A program made the position numbers and the translations under genes. Shown in pieces: positions 9,831 to 17,971 of a stretch of DNA of 64,000 nucleotides (positions are counted from its first letter, which is position 1; each line of letters begins with the position of its first letter). This DNA is from Candidatus Woesearchaeota archaeon CG10_big_fil_rev_8_21_14_0_10_45_16 (GTDB taxonomy: Archaea > Nanobdellota > Nanobdellia > Woesearchaeales > GW2011-AR9), in assembly GCA_002762785.1 (NCBI GenBank), contig PCXY01000004.1, forward strand, positions 62,001 to 126,000. Direction: 5' to 3'. The notes under the pieces are model-generated. The model saw only the letters and a program-made list of their open reading frames with translations. It was not told where the DNA came from and did not search any database.

Positions 9831-10877
9831 ATGTTCGGGCTTTCTGAAGATATCACCAAGATTGTAGAGAAGAATGTTCCCCGCTTCGTCAAGGTGCTGA
9901 AAAATTCGCTGAAGATGAAAGAGGAGGAGATCCTCATAATCAGCGACCATGGCCTGGAAGGCAAAAAAGTGGCCAGCATGCTCGGTTACGGCTATTATCT
10001 GGCCGCTAAGAAGAAGAAGCTGCCTACCGCTCTGCTGTTCCAGGATGTCAAGAAAGGGTTCATGTTTGCAGATGAGCACGTCGTGAAAGCGATGGAAAAT
10101 CTTCCACAGAATAGTATCATCATCGTCGCGGTATCTAATAAGTTGGGCCGTTTCGGCGAAAACAAAAGTTTCCGCATCTTCTGCCATGAACAGAAGCATC
10201 GCTTTCTTTCTGCTACTGGTCTGGCTGATGTTTCTGCATCTCATTTCGACGTTTTCCTGGAAGCCATGTGTGTCAATTATAGAAGGATGAAGAAGAAAGG
10301 GACGGCGATAAAGAAACTCTGGGACAAAGCCTCTGAGATCAGGGTCAAGACGGAAGCTGGCACCGATGTCGTGTTCAACGTGAAAGGGATGCAGGCCATC
10401 GCTAACATCGGCGAATATCACCAGCCTGGTATCGGCGGCAACATGCCGGCCGGCGAAGTGTACATCCCGCCTTCAGGGATCGATGGCGTCAACGGAAAAG
10501 TGGTCATCGATGGCAGCATGAAGACTGATTTTGGAGCCGTTCTTCTAGATGAGCCGGTGACGATCACTATCGTCGACGGTAGGGTGGAAAAAGTGGAAGG
10601 AAAACACGCCCTTTTGCTGGAAGAGACTTTCCAACGTTTTGAAGACCGGGCCAAATACCCGGAACGGGTGCGCTTAGTCTGTGAACTAGGCGTCGGCATC
10701 AATCCTGGAGCAGTATTGATCGGTTCCATGATCATGGATGAGAAAGTTCTCGGAACGGCTCACGTGGCCATGGGCAGCAACTACTGGTTCGGCGGCGAGA
10801 TCAGGACCGTCTTCCACGGCGATCAGGTCTTCAAGAATCCGACGTTCTATGTGGACGGCAAGAAGATGGAGATGTAA
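9831..10877 (+). CDS. M29-like aminopeptidase family protein
   Basis: About 348 aa. The C-terminal half carries motifs of the thermophilic aminopeptidase M29 (AmpS/AmpT) fold: NMPAGEVYIPP, a CELGVGINPGA segment supplying a metal-binding Glu, GTAHVAMGSNYWFGG with His and Tyr, and a final HGD that fits the HxD ligand pair. Metal-dependent peptide hydrolysis is the expected activity, although this fold also includes ring-cleaving dioxygenases (NicX). The TATA TTTTTAAG is centred 26.5 nt before the ATG at 9831, favouring that codon over the ATG at 9825. The N-terminal half has little recognisable beyond an alpha/beta pattern. Confidence 0.7.
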   Translation: MFGLSEDITKIVEKNVPRFVKVLKNSLKMKEEEILIISDHGLEGKKVASMLGYGYYLAAKKKKLPTALLFQDVKKGFMFADEHVVKAMENLPQNSIIIVAVSNKLGRFGENKSFRIFCHEQKHRFLSATGLADVSASHFDVFLEAMCVNYRRMKKKGTAIKKLWDKASEIRVKTEAGTDVVFNVKGMQAIANIGEYHQPGIGGNMPAGEVYIPPSGIDGVNGKVVIDGSMKTDFGAVLLDEPVTITIVDGRVEKVEGKHALLLEETFQRFEDRAKYPERVRLVCELGVGINPGAVLIGSMIMDEKVLGTAHVAMGSNYWFGGEIRTVFHGDQVFKNPTFYVDGKKMEM

Positions 10878-11059
10878 TATTCTCTGGTTACACTATCTAT
10901 TTAAAACTGCTGTTACTGAAGCTTTTATGGTCTCTGTTTATCATGGTGTTGATACGTCTTTAGGCGGTGACCCATTGAAGAGATTTTTTACAGAGCCACC
11001 CAGATAGAAATATTTATATTCTTTTAAAAAAGCAGTCGTTACAAAAGAGGTGATATTCA

Positions 11060-11446
11060 ATGGTAAATTATGTAGCGATATTGGTGGCTGCTCTAGCTTA
11101 TTTTGTGTTGGGATGGCTGTGGTATGGTCCATTGTTTGGAAAATTGTGGATGAAGCTGCAGGGCATGAATCCGAAGAAGATGGATAATAAAGGCATGGCC
11201 GGTAAGCTGGCGATCCACTTTGTGGCCAACGTAGTGATGGCATTTGTCTTAGCTCGTCTGGTGACTGTCGGCAACCTGACCGTAAGTTTGATCATGGGTG
11301 TCTGGATCTGGCTGGGATTCATGGCGACGATGTCATTAGGAAAAGTGTTGTGGGAAAAGAAACCTTTCTCATTATATGCGCTTGACAATGCTCACAATCT
11401 TCTAGGTGTGTTGATCATGAGCGGCATCTTAGCTTGGTGGGCTTAA
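11060..11446 (+). CDS. DUF1761-type small membrane protein
   Basis: 128 aa with four predicted membrane helices. The N-terminal motif GWLWYGPLFGKLWM and the later ALDNAHNLLGVLIM region are typical of the DUF1761 family, whose function is not known. AGAGGTGAT lies just before the ATG, and an AT-rich TATA-like stretch at about 11012-11019 would give a short leader. Its 3' end overlaps the convergent Sua5 gene by 4 nt. Confidence 0.8.
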   Translation: MVNYVAILVAALAYFVLGWLWYGPLFGKLWMKLQGMNPKKMDNKGMAGKLAIHFVANVVMAFVLARLVTVGNLTVSLIMGVWIWLGFMATMSLGKVLWEKKPFSLYALDNAHNLLGVLIMSGILAWWA

Positions 11447-12009
11447 CGTTCCACCATTTTTTCTTCTTCTATCTTTATTATCTTTGACGGACGTCCTTGC
11501 TTCGGTCCTTCGTAGATGATGAAATCTACCTGAAACTTTACTTCCTCTTGAAGGTCTTCCAGCGAGGTCATGAACGGCTGGCCGGAGACATTGGCGGAAG
11601 TGGTGACGATAGGAATGGCGGCTTTTTCTACAATAACATGGAACCAATGGTCTGGCATCCTGATGCCGATCGTTTTAGCGCCAGGGTTCACCTCTGTTAC
11701 AACAGCGTTCTTGTCTTTAAGAGACATGATCAACGTATAATGGCCAGGCAATTTTTCTATCCATCCTTTGGCTTTGCTGGTGAGGGAGCAATGCTTATTG
11801 ATCCATCCTTTTGAAGGCGCCCAGATAGAGAACGGTGAGTCAGGCCTTTGTTTGATCCGGCGTATCTTTTGCACTGATCTTCCATTTTGGGCAGAACAGC
11901 CGATCCCGTAGATGGTGTCTGTCGGATAGATGAAGACAGCTCCGTTTTTGATCCTGGCGATAATCTCTTCTTTTCTTAACATCACTTCATCTTTAGTAAG
12001 GATCTCCAT
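11443..12009 (-). CDS. Threonylcarbamoyl-AMP synthase, Sua5/YrdC/TsaC family
   Basis: 188 aa. Makes threonylcarbamoyl-AMP from Thr, bicarbonate and ATP for the t6A37 modification of ANN-decoding tRNAs. The YrdC signature is clear: YPTDTIYGIGCSA, then KIRRIKQRP-type basic substrate-binding residues, and TTSANVSGQP near the C-terminus. It is the short form without the C-terminal Sua5 domain. ATTTAAAT (12032-12039) is centred 26.5 nt upstream of the start, so the mRNA should be leaderless. That TATA sits in the loop of the inverted repeat at 12021-12076. Confidence 0.9.
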   Translation of the reverse strand: MEILTKDEVMLRKEEIIARIKNGAVFIYPTDTIYGIGCSAQNGRSVQKIRRIKQRPDSPFSIWAPSKGWINKHCSLTSKAKGWIEKLPGHYTLIMSLKDKNAVVTEVNPGAKTIGIRMPDHWFHVIVEKAAIPIVTTSANVSGQPFMTSLEDLQEEVKFQVDFIIYEGPKQGRPSKIIKIEEEKMVER

Positions 12010-12012
12010 AAA

Positions 12013-12076
12013 GAAAAAAAGAACGGGACGGATTTAAATATGTTGTGGAGGCAGGTGAGAGATGGCCGTCCCGTTC
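12013..12076 (-). terminator. Inverted repeat plus T-tract behind the micro-protein operon
   Basis: Reading the minus strand, GAACGGGACGG is followed 34 nt later by its exact complement CCGTCCCGTTC and then a run of seven T. This looks like an intrinsic-type terminator for the two micro-protein genes. The loop contains the ATTTAAAT TATA of the downstream Sua5 gene, so the element may separate the two units or act as an operator. Confidence 0.45.
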
Positions 12077-12090
12077 AGAGAGGTGGTGTC

Positions 12091-12204
12091 TTAGGTGCAC
12101 ACTTGATGGTATTCATCGATATAGGTTTGTTTTGCAGTATGGTTCCAAAAAGGACCTTCATCATAGCGTTCTAGCAATTCTTGGATACGTTGTTTCATGT
12201 TCAT
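12091..12204 (-). CDS. 37-aa micro-protein, second gene of a coupled pair
   Basis: Starts MNMKQRIQELLERYDEG and ends HQVCT; a short amphipathic helix with an aromatic-rich C-terminal half and a single Cys. Its ATG overlaps the stop of the upstream 42-codon gene (ATGA), and a GGGGTGG site precedes it, so coupled translation is likely. No family is recognised. The terminator-like hairpin follows within about 15 nt. The combination of promoter, two ribosome sites, coupling and terminator supports a real operon. Confidence 0.6.
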   Translation of the reverse strand: MNMKQRIQELLERYDEGPFWNHTAKQTYIDEYHQVCT

Positions 12205-12329
12205 GATAACCACCCCCCGCTGAGCTGGAAGTCAAATGAGTCTTCTTTAGACATCATGGTCCGTTCCGTCAAATCCCGGATCTGTTGTTCAAACAGTCGT
12301 TTTATGGTTTTGGTGCTCAAGTCAATCAT
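12201..12329 (-). CDS. 42-aa micro-protein, first gene of a coupled pair
   Basis: Starts MIDLSTKTIKRLFEQQ; the N-terminal 25 residues form a basic amphipathic helix and the C-terminal part ends in SGGWLS. GAGGTGAT sits about 5 nt before the ATG, a good archaeal ribosome-binding site, and TATATATA (12369-12376) gives a leader of about 18 nt. It overlaps the 37-aa gene by ATGA. No family is recognised. A regulator or toxin-antitoxin-like pair is possible but unsupported. Confidence 0.6.
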   Translation of the reverse strand: MIDLSTKTIKRLFEQQIRDLTERTMMSKEDSFDFQLSGGWLS

Positions 12330-12368
12330 GGATATCACCTCGATATGAGATATTACTGTGGTTGGGGT

Positions 12369-12376
12369 TATATATA
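12369..12376 (-). promoter_or_regulatory. TATA box of the micro-protein operon
   Basis: TATATATA, fully palindromic, about 43 nt upstream of the first micro-protein start. Allowing about 25 nt to the transcription start leaves a short leader holding the GAGGTGAT site. Being symmetric, it could also fire rightwards into the structured spacer at 12385-12560. Confidence 0.5.
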
Positions 12377-12384
12377 CCTTAACC

Positions 12385-12560
12385 GGACTTGACCAGTGCG
12401 TCCAGTGGCCTTCTTCACTGCCTGAAACCCCAAAATTTTACGCTCTCAGAAGCTCTAACACTGGTCACTGGGGGCTGTCCAGTGCAGGGGGCTGCCATAA
12501 AAGAGTTGTCATGAGGGGCTGCCACGTATAGCCGGTGGCCATTCATTTTTGACAGAGCCG
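12385..12560. other. Repeat-rich, foldable spacer with no ORF
   Basis: This spacer lies between the micro-protein operon and the 121-aa membrane protein gene. It contains an 8-bp inverted pair (GACCAGTG at 12391, CACTGGTC at 12459), several further CCAGTG/CACTGG copies, three GGGGCTGYC copies, two CGTATAGCCG copies, and a small hairpin GCCAC...GTGGC. It is GC-richer than usual spacers here. It may be an untranslated RNA or an operator array; I recognise no known RNA family. Confidence 0.4.
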
Positions 12561-12603
12561 TATAGCCGATAACCTTTAAATAGCTCAAAGCTTTCCTTTT
12601 ATC

Positions 12604-12969
12604 ATGGCAGATGCATTCGAGAAACTACAAAAGACGGTGGAGAAGCATGAGAAGAAGGGTATCTCTAACATTCTTCCTCCATCCCGTTCGTATGAAGAGC
12701 AGTTTCATTCAGAATTGTCTATGCTTTCGCTGATCCTCGGTGTTTTCGGCTTGATCCTGCCGTTGTTTAATGTTCTAGCGGTCTTGTTCGGGATGGCCGG
12801 CTTGATGCAGGTCAACAGAGAGAAGATGAAAGGAAGATGGATGGCTATTACTGGTATATCTCTGGGATTTTTAGGGATATTTATCTTGGTAGCAGCGATC
12901 ATTCTTGGGGTCAGTTTCTTTCAGGGTGTTTTGACCCAGTTTGCTGGTATAGAAGCGATCGTGAAATAG
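12604..12969 (+). CDS. DUF4190-like two-helix membrane protein
   Basis: 121 aa. A charged N-terminal segment (about 40 residues) precedes two membrane helices separated by a basic loop (MQVNREKMKGRWMAITG), the pattern seen in DUF4190-type proteins. Function is unknown. CTTTAAAT is centred 26.5 nt before the ATG, implying a leaderless mRNA. The repeat-rich spacer lies directly upstream and could carry regulatory sites for it. Confidence 0.7.
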   Translation: MADAFEKLQKTVEKHEKKGISNILPPSRSYEEQFHSELSMLSLILGVFGLILPLFNVLAVLFGMAGLMQVNREKMKGRWMAITGISLGFLGIFILVAAIILGVSFFQGVLTQFAGIEAIVK

Positions 12970-12985
12970 AAACGTAAGAAAAAAT

Positions 12986-13363
12986 CTAAACTAAAACAGC
13001 GTTGACGCCGCCTTCTTGTCCAGGTCGGCTGGTGATCCTGGCCCGTCCCAGTTTTGTCTCGACGATAGCCCCTTTGGTAAGGACGTTACGTCTTACTAAG
13101 TTTGGGTTAGCGACGTTTTCGACGACGTTGATGATCTCGGTCTTGGTGGCCTTGCCTTTCTTGTCAAGGACATTGACTTCCTTAACTTGTAGAAGGGAGG
13201 TCTTGACGTTGCTGCCGAGGACGCGTTTTACTCTTTTGCGTTTCTCATCAGCCAGCTTAGTCGTTGCCGGAAAACCAGATAGTTCGTACTTTTTCTTGCC
13301 TCTTGACGGCCGGTAACGGCCTCCTGAGACTTTTAGTTTTGATCGTGTTTGAGCTCTTGCCAT
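12986..13363 (-). CDS. rps8e: 30S ribosomal protein S8e
   Basis: 125 aa, the full archaeal length. The N-terminus SGGRYRPSRGKKKYELSG and the C-terminal TKGAIVETKLGRARITSRPGQ are characteristic of S8e, an archaeal/eukaryotic small-subunit protein. It lies downstream of lonB and rdgB on the same strand with a 27-nt gap, so it may be co-transcribed with them. Confidence 0.96.
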   Translation of the reverse strand: MARAQTRSKLKVSGGRYRPSRGKKKYELSGFPATTKLADEKRKRVKRVLGSNVKTSLLQVKEVNVLDKKGKATKTEIINVVENVANPNLVRRNVLTKGAIVETKLGRARITSRPGQEGGVNAVLV

Positions 13364-13390
13364 GTTTATGCTTGATTATAGGGGTAGTTT

Positions 13391-13945
13391 TTAAAGATTG
13401 TGGTTGCTTTGCAGATACTCAGCCAGTTTCCGGAAAGCCCGGGCCCGATGGTTCTGAGTATTCTTCTTCTCTAAGGGCATCTCAGCGAAGGTCTTTTTAG
13501 AATTTTCCGGGATGAAGATCGGGTCGAAACCAAAACCTAATCTCCCTTTTATCTCTGAAGCGACCTGGCCTTTCACTTCTCCTACAAAGACGACCGGTTC
13601 ATGTCCCGGTTCACAATAAGCAGCCCGGCAGACCATGCTTGCCGAACGGTCTTCAAAATCAGCCAGCATCTTTAAAGTTCTTTCATTCCCGACAATTTTC
13701 ACATAATCAGCAGCATATGGTCCTGGAAAACCGTTAAATGCATCAATGTGGACTGACGTGTCGTCAACCAAAACCGGTTCACCACACAACTTGACGGCTT
13801 CTTTTACTTTTGCCAGAACTATCTCTTCAGGTTTTCCTTGGATTTCCACCAGATCTAGTTTCCTGCCGATGATCTCAAACTGAGGCAGAGCCTGCTGGAC
13901 TTCCTGGACTTTATGCTGGTTTCCTGTAGCAAAAATAATTCTCAT
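13391..13945 (-). CDS. XTP/dITP pyrophosphatase, RdgB/HAM1 family
   Basis: 184 aa. Hydrolyses non-canonical purine triphosphates (dITP, XTP) to monophosphates and so keeps them out of DNA and RNA. The family signatures are the N-terminal [32 protein letters not shown] in the middle, and [11 protein letters not shown] with a later NHRARAF. Its ATG overlaps the lonB stop (ATGA), so translation is coupled to the protease gene. Confidence 0.94.
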   Translation of the reverse strand: MRIIFATGNQHKVQEVQQALPQFEIIGRKLDLVEIQGKPEEIVLAKVKEAVKLCGEPVLVDDTSVHIDAFNGFPGPYAADYVKIVGNERTLKMLADFEDRSASMVCRAAYCEPGHEPVVFVGEVKGQVASEIKGRLGFGFDPIFIPENSKKTFAEMPLEKKNTQNHRARAFRKLAEYLQSNHNL

Positions 13946-15843
13946 CTTTTCTTGAACAATTTCTCTTTCAGCTTGCTGTTGCCGTTCCAGTCAAGGGCGT
14001 GTTCCAGAACTTCTTCGATAGAACTTACAGCGATAATTTTAACTTTACTTAGTTGAGATTTGTCGAGAACGATATCCTGCAGGTTTGATTTAGGGACGAT
14101 GACTGTACTGATACCTGCTTCGATAGCAGCTTCTACTTTTGAAGAGACGCCGCCCACAGGCAGAACTTCTCCTCGAACAGATAATGAACCAGTCATTGCT
14201 ACATCTTGTTTGATAGGAATATTCTTCAAAGCAGAGATGATGGCGGTAGCGACGGCTACTGATGCTGAATCGCCCTCTACACCTTCATAGGTCTGTAGGA
14301 ACTGAACATAGATATCGCGGGTTTCTTTGATATCTTCGCCGAAATAGTGCATGATGATAGCAGAAACGTTCTTGACAGCTTCTTTGGCAATCTCTCCTAG
14401 TTTACCGGTGGCGATGATCTCAGCTTTTTTGCCGCCGGCAGTTACCTCTGCTTCGATAGGTAATAAGATTCCCGAATGTGCGGAACCGGCGCCGATGACG
14501 GCCAGACCGTTGACCCGGCCGACTCTCTTACCAGTGGTCATAATAACCTCATATTGTTTCTTGCGTTCGATGTACTTGTCGGCGATCTGCTGTTCCAGCG
14601 GTCTGGCTAGTTTCTTGGCATCTTTCACATGCTTGGCAGTGACAAAGTCTGCGTTCTCTTCCTTGGCCAGGTCGCCGGCTGCTCGTACCAGTCCGCCAAG
14701 ACCTCTCAGATGCAAGGTAAGGTGTCCCTTACGGTTAGCTCTTCTCTTCGCTTCTTCGATGATAACATTGATCGCTGTAAGATCGAAATGAGGGATCTTG
14801 TTTTTCTCTTTCTTGACTTCCTGAGCCACGAAACGAGCGATCTTCAGCCGGTTCTCTTTGGTGTCCAGCATGGTCTCGTTCATGTGGATCTCATAGCCGT
14901 ATCCTCTGATCCTTGACCGAAGAGCTGGATGCATGTTCTTGATTGTTTCAAGGTTCCCGGCTGCTACGAGGATGAAATCACACGGCACTGGTTCTGTACG
15001 CACCATCGCGCCTGCCGACCTTTCCGATTGGCCGGTGATCGGAAATTTCTTTTCCTGCAATGCTGATAACAGTTCTTGTTGTGTTCTTGGATGAAGGGTA
15101 GCGATCTCGTCGATAAACAAGACGCCGAGATGGGCTTTATGAATCATACCTGCAACAACTCTTTGGTTGGCTGGTGTTCCTAAGCCACCTGATTGGAACG
15201 GATCGTGAAGTACATCACCTAGCAAGGCGCCAGCATGAGCTCCGGTAGCATCAAAGAAAGGCGCTTGTTTCTTGTCAAAATTGTCAACGATAAGTTTAGG
15301 CGCGATGGTCTTGCCTGCTTTGAACATCTTTGGCCCCATGCTGAGCATCATGGAGACGCCGACGATAGCGATCATGCCGGCCAGGACGCTGACGCTGGTC
15401 ATGATGGACGCTTCGATAGTGCCGAACTGGCTGTAATAGCTCCAGATCCACCACGGCGCGATGATGGCTAGGATCAGGACTACAAATAAGATGAAGTTAT
15501 TATTCTTGGACATCTGACGACCGTCAAGGTTGTAGCGACTTACTTCTTCCCGGCCTTTGCCACCGGGACGCTCTTCGATGATCGGATTGTTCTCATCATT
15601 AAGATTAGGTATGGCTAACGTGTCTTTAAGATCTGATTTAGGAAGAAGTTCGGCCAATCCCATACCTAACATGCTTTTTCCAGTGCCTGGTTCACCGATC
15701 AGCAGGACATGTCTCCTCTGCTGGGCAGCTTTCTTGATGATGTTGACGGCCTCTTCCTGGCCTAGGACTTGGTCTATAAGTTTCTCTGGGACAGTGATAT
15801 TTTTTGTTGATTTCATCGCAAAGTTGTCAGAAACATCTATCAT
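13942..15843 (-). CDS. Membrane-anchored ATP-dependent protease LonB
   Basis: 633 aa with the start chosen here. The AAA+ domain has Walker A GEPGTGKS (about residues 50-57), and two membrane helices (about 115-170) inserted between Walker A and Walker B, the hallmark of archaeal LonB. The C-terminal peptidase domain shows the Ser-Lys dyad (EGDSAS, Ser near 526; VSSKVEAA, Lys near 569). It degrades damaged or regulatory proteins at the membrane. The ORF-track start at 15864 overlaps the TATA ATTTAAAA (15863-15870); the ATG at 15843 fits the leaderless spacing. Confidence 0.93.
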   Translation of the reverse strand: MIDVSDNFAMKSTKNITVPEKLIDQVLGQEEAVNIIKKAAQQRRHVLLIGEPGTGKSMLGMGLAELLPKSDLKDTLAIPNLNDENNPIIEERPGGKGREEVSRYNLDGRQMSKNNNFILFVVLILAIIAPWWIWSYYSQFGTIEASIMTSVSVLAGMIAIVGVSMMLSMGPKMFKAGKTIAPKLIVDNFDKKQAPFFDATGAHAGALLGDVLHDPFQSGGLGTPANQRVVAGMIHKAHLGVLFIDEIATLHPRTQQELLSALQEKKFPITGQSERSAGAMVRTEPVPCDFILVAAGNLETIKNMHPALRSRIRGYGYEIHMNETMLDTKENRLKIARFVAQEVKKEKNKIPHFDLTAINVIIEEAKRRANRKGHLTLHLRGLGGLVRAAGDLAKEENADFVTAKHVKDAKKLARPLEQQIADKYIERKKQYEVIMTTGKRVGRVNGLAVIGAGSAHSGILLPIEAEVTAGGKKAEIIATGKLGEIAKEAVKNVSAIIMHYFGEDIKETRDIYVQFLQTYEGVEGDSASVAVATAIISALKNIPIKQDVAMTGSLSVRGEVLPVGGVSSKVEAAIEAGISTVIVPKSNLQDIVLDKSQLSKVKIIAVSSIEEVLEHALDWNGNSKLKEKLFKKR

Positions 15844-15922
15844 GCTACAATTTACCGTCGTCATTTAAAAAGATTATGGTAGAAAAGTCTGCTCTTTCCA
15901 TTGGTTGTCAGATAAGACTGTT

Positions 15923-16660
15923 TTACGCATTTTTATGATCTTTACGCAGCAACCTGACGTTGATCTCAGAAAAAGCTTCCGGTTGCTGCATGTTTATCCT
16001 CTTCTGGTTTTCCAGATGCAGCAATGGCAGGAAGGTATAGACTTTCTCCTGTCTTCCGGCTCGGGGCGGCAGTAATCTGGTGAAAGTGATATTATCGGTC
16101 TTGTCTTTATCCGAGTAATACTGGATCTTGTGATAGACGTCGCGGATGACTTCCATGATGTCGATCTTCCGCTCCGGCATGTTGAAATGGACCGGCTTGA
16201 TCTTCTCCAGGACTCTTTTCTTAGTGATCAAAGCATGCTGTAAAGCATTCACGAGGTCATGGATGGAGACTTTCCTGTTCCTAGGCTGTGGATTCCTGGG
16301 AATAAGCTTGTATTGTTCTTTATCGCCTCTGGGATGTCCTTCCACGCCCAGGAACATCTCATCTTCAAGATCTTCCAGGTCTTCCGCAGGGTTCATCAAT
16401 GCATCCAGCCGGCTGATATCTTTATCGAGAAGATGGTTGCATTTCAGTTTCAGCAGCACAGCGGCAGCCAATATGATCTTTCCGGATACTCTAAGATCAT
16501 GTACCTGCATCTCTTTGATGACTTCGATATATTTCTGGGTAAGGAGAGTTATATTGATATCCCAGGGATCCATCTGCTCACTCTTCACTAGGTCATAGAG
16601 GATGTTCTTCCAACTGATCTCTTCCTCTTCCAGGAGCATGTCAAAGATTTTCTGCTGCAT
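15923..16660 (-). CDS. scpA: Segregation and condensation protein ScpA
   Basis: 245 aa. Kleisin subunit bridging SMC heads in the chromosome condensation complex. The N-terminal ScpA region is well kept (DPWDINITLLTQKYIEVI, then LRVSGKIILAAAVLLKLKC), and the C-terminal winged-helix-like part ends normally. SMC and ScpB are not in this window. TTTATAAA centred 27.5 nt upstream predicts a leaderless transcript. Confidence 0.9.
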   Translation of the reverse strand: MQQKIFDMLLEEEEISWKNILYDLVKSEQMDPWDINITLLTQKYIEVIKEMQVHDLRVSGKIILAAAVLLKLKCNHLLDKDISRLDALMNPAEDLEDLEDEMFLGVEGHPRGDKEQYKLIPRNPQPRNRKVSIHDLVNALQHALITKKRVLEKIKPVHFNMPERKIDIMEVIRDVYHKIQYYSDKDKTDNITFTRLLPPRAGRQEKVYTFLPLLHLENQKRINMQQPEAFSEINVRLLRKDHKNA

Positions 16661-16798
16661 CTCTTTGGAAGAATAGATTTTGCTTTATAAAAGATGTGGT
16701 TTCAAAAGACAAAAATGAACACAAAGATTTATAAATACTCCCTCTAATTACAGGGTAGGATTTAGTTGTTTGATCAGCTATTTCTCGTTGTTTGCATA

Positions 16799-16921
16799 AT
16801 GGACTACCAAATCGTAAAATATTGTATAATGTGCCGGAAACGGTTTCTCGTAGAGAAAGGCCAGCGGCGTACGATTTATTGTCCAGAATGTCAAAAGAAA
16901 GTAGATAAATCAAGTAGATAA
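16799..16921 (+). CDS. 40-aa zinc-ribbon micro-protein
   Basis: Too short for the ORF track. Sequence starts MDYQIVKYCIMCRKRF and carries two CxxC knuckles (CIMC and CPEC) with a basic linker, enough for one zinc ribbon. It lies 11 nt before the cold-shock gene on the same strand, so the two are probably co-transcribed. ATTTATAAAT at 16727-16736 would give a leader of about 40 nt. Nucleic-acid binding is inferred from the fold and partner. Confidence 0.65.
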   Translation: MDYQIVKYCIMCRKRFLVEKGQRRTIYCPECQKKVDKSSR

Positions 16922-16932
16922 GAGGGAATACC

Positions 16933-17127
16933 ATGAACGGAAAAGTAAAGTTTTTCAACGAAGGGAAAGGGTTCGGCTTTGTCGTAGCCGATGACGGAAA
17001 AGAGTACTTTGTACACATCTCTGGCCTGACTGAAGGCACCAGATTACGTGAAAACGACGAAGTCACTTTTGACGTTGCTCAAGGAGACCGCGGACCTAAA
17101 GCTATAAACGTAGCTCTTGCAAATTAA
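16933..17127 (+). CDS. Cold-shock domain protein
   Basis: 64 aa, a single cold-shock domain close to the length of bacterial CspA. Both RNA-binding motifs are present: RNP1 as KGFGFV and RNP2 as YFVHIS. It binds single-stranded RNA/DNA, probably as an RNA chaperone. AGAGGGA precedes the ATG. Cold-shock domains are patchy in archaea and this one looks bacterial in origin (inference). The FKBP gene follows with a 1-nt gap. Confidence 0.93.
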   Translation: MNGKVKFFNEGKGFGFVVADDGKEYFVHISGLTEGTRLRENDEVTFDVAQGDRGPKAINVALAN

Positions 17128-17128
17128 G

Positions 17129-17557
17129 ATGACTATCGTTAAAGGAAAAAAAGTCAAGATTCAATACGTCGGCACATTTGACGACGGTTCTGAGTTCGAC
17201 AGTTCTGAGAAACACGGCCAGCCTCTCGAGTTTGAAGTAGGGGAAGGGCAGGTGATTCCGGGATTTGAGAACGCCGTGATCGGTATGGAAGCTGGTCAGG
17301 AGAAGGAGGTTGTCATAAAGCCCGCTGAGGCTTACGGTGAACATAATCCTGAATTTCTGAAGAAGGTTCCACGATCACAGCTTCCTGCTGAACAGGAGCC
17401 GCAAGCCGGCATGATGCTTGGTGTGGGCTTGCCTAACGGCCAGCAGATACCGGCAGTCATCGCTGAAGTCTCAGACGACGACGTGACCCTTGACCTGAAC
17501 CATCCTTTAGCTGGAAAGACATTGCATTTCAAGATCAAAGTTGTAGAAGTGAATTGA
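17129..17557 (+). CDS. FKBP-type peptidyl-prolyl isomerase, SlyD-like
   Basis: 142 aa from the ATG at 17129; the ORF-track TTG start overlaps the cold-shock gene. The FKBP core is split by an IF (insert-in-flap) chaperone domain as in SlyD: YVGTFDDGSEFDSS, GQVIPGFENAVIGM, then the IF insert, and DLNHPLAGKTLHF returning to the FKBP fold. It lacks the His-rich SlyD tail. It accelerates prolyl isomerisation and holds unfolded chains in the cytosol. A T-rich terminator follows. Confidence 0.92.
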   Translation: MTIVKGKKVKIQYVGTFDDGSEFDSSEKHGQPLEFEVGEGQVIPGFENAVIGMEAGQEKEVVIKPAEAYGEHNPEFLKKVPRSQLPAEQEPQAGMMLGVGLPNGQQIPAVIAEVSDDDVTLDLNHPLAGKTLHFKIKVVEVN

Positions 17558-17580
17558 TTTTTTTATTTTTACTATTTTTT
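17558..17580 (+). terminator. T-rich terminator after the FKBP gene
   Basis: Three T-tracts (T7, T5, T6) follow the stop codon without a strong hairpin, the usual archaeal termination signal. It sits just before the 3' end of the convergent 73-codon ORF. Confidence 0.4.
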
Positions 17581-17588
17581 CTGAGATT

Positions 17589-17810
17589 CTAATCGTGTAA
17601 TTTCATCGTTTCCACATAGATCAATCTTGATCCGTCGTGGTAGTATGTGACCATCTGTCCTTCTCTTCCAAGAAATTTATAGATCTCATAGCCTTCCTCA
17701 TCGGTATCGCCGCAGGGATTGATTCCCGCTTGTTCTCCTTCCTTTAAAGAGAAGTTTCTTTCATAGCCTCTTATCGATGGAAGAAAATTCAATAAAGTAG
17801 TAATGTCCAT
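17589..17810 (-). CDS. 73-aa protein of unknown function, downstream of tRNA-Val
   Basis: The ORF track begins inside the tRNA; the ATG at 17810 (MDITTLLNFLPSIRG) lies 12 nt beyond the tRNA-Val 3' end, leaving no room for a separate promoter. The mRNA is therefore probably made by 3' processing of a tRNA-mRNA precursor. The protein is small, soluble and mixed alpha/beta with two short Tyr/Gly-rich strands near the C-terminus. No family was recognised. Confidence 0.55.
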   Translation of the reverse strand: MDITTLLNFLPSIRGYERNFSLKEGEQAGINPCGDTDEEGYEIYKFLGREGQMVTYYHDGSRLIYVETMKLHD

Positions 17811-17835
17811 AGTAAAATGAGTGGGCCCAGCCGGA

Positions 17836-17877
17836 CTTTCGTGAGCCTGCGAACAAAGGAACGAACGCAGTGAACTT
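17836..17877 (-). other. tRNA-Val intron 2, T-loop site 59/60
   Basis: 42 nt. T stem GCCGG/CCGGC, central helix TTCG/CGAA and 3-nt bulges AGA and AGT form a slightly relaxed bulge-helix-bulge, with an inner stem CTGCG/CGCAG. Removing it gives a standard 7-nt T loop, TTCGAGT. Confidence 0.82.
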
Positions 17878-17899
17878 CTCGAACCGGCGATCAACGCCT

Positions 17900-17971
17900 A
17901 GCTTATCCTTACAGGCTCAATCTGAGCAAGCTCATCTGAGCCGGAAAATGGATCTCTCCTTTTTCTCGGAA
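17900..17971 (-). other. tRNA-Val intron 1, canonical 37/38 site
   Basis: 72 nt. The junctions form a textbook bulge-helix-bulge: GCGCC then CTTA, bulge CAT, TCC on the 5' side; GGA, TAAG, bulge CTA, GGCGT on the 3' side. Cutting after the second bulge base on each side restores a 7-nt anticodon loop. Confidence 0.88.

Noticed and set aside
10927-11007. 26-codon ORF (MVSVYHGVDTS...) with a TATTTAAAA box about 25 nt upstream
   Set aside because: Spacing fits a leaderless start, but the peptide has no feature of a protein and the region also holds the leader of the next gene. Not enough to call.
12385-12560. SRP RNA or RNase P RNA
   Set aside because: None of the conserved core motifs of either RNA could be found; left as an unexplained structured spacer.
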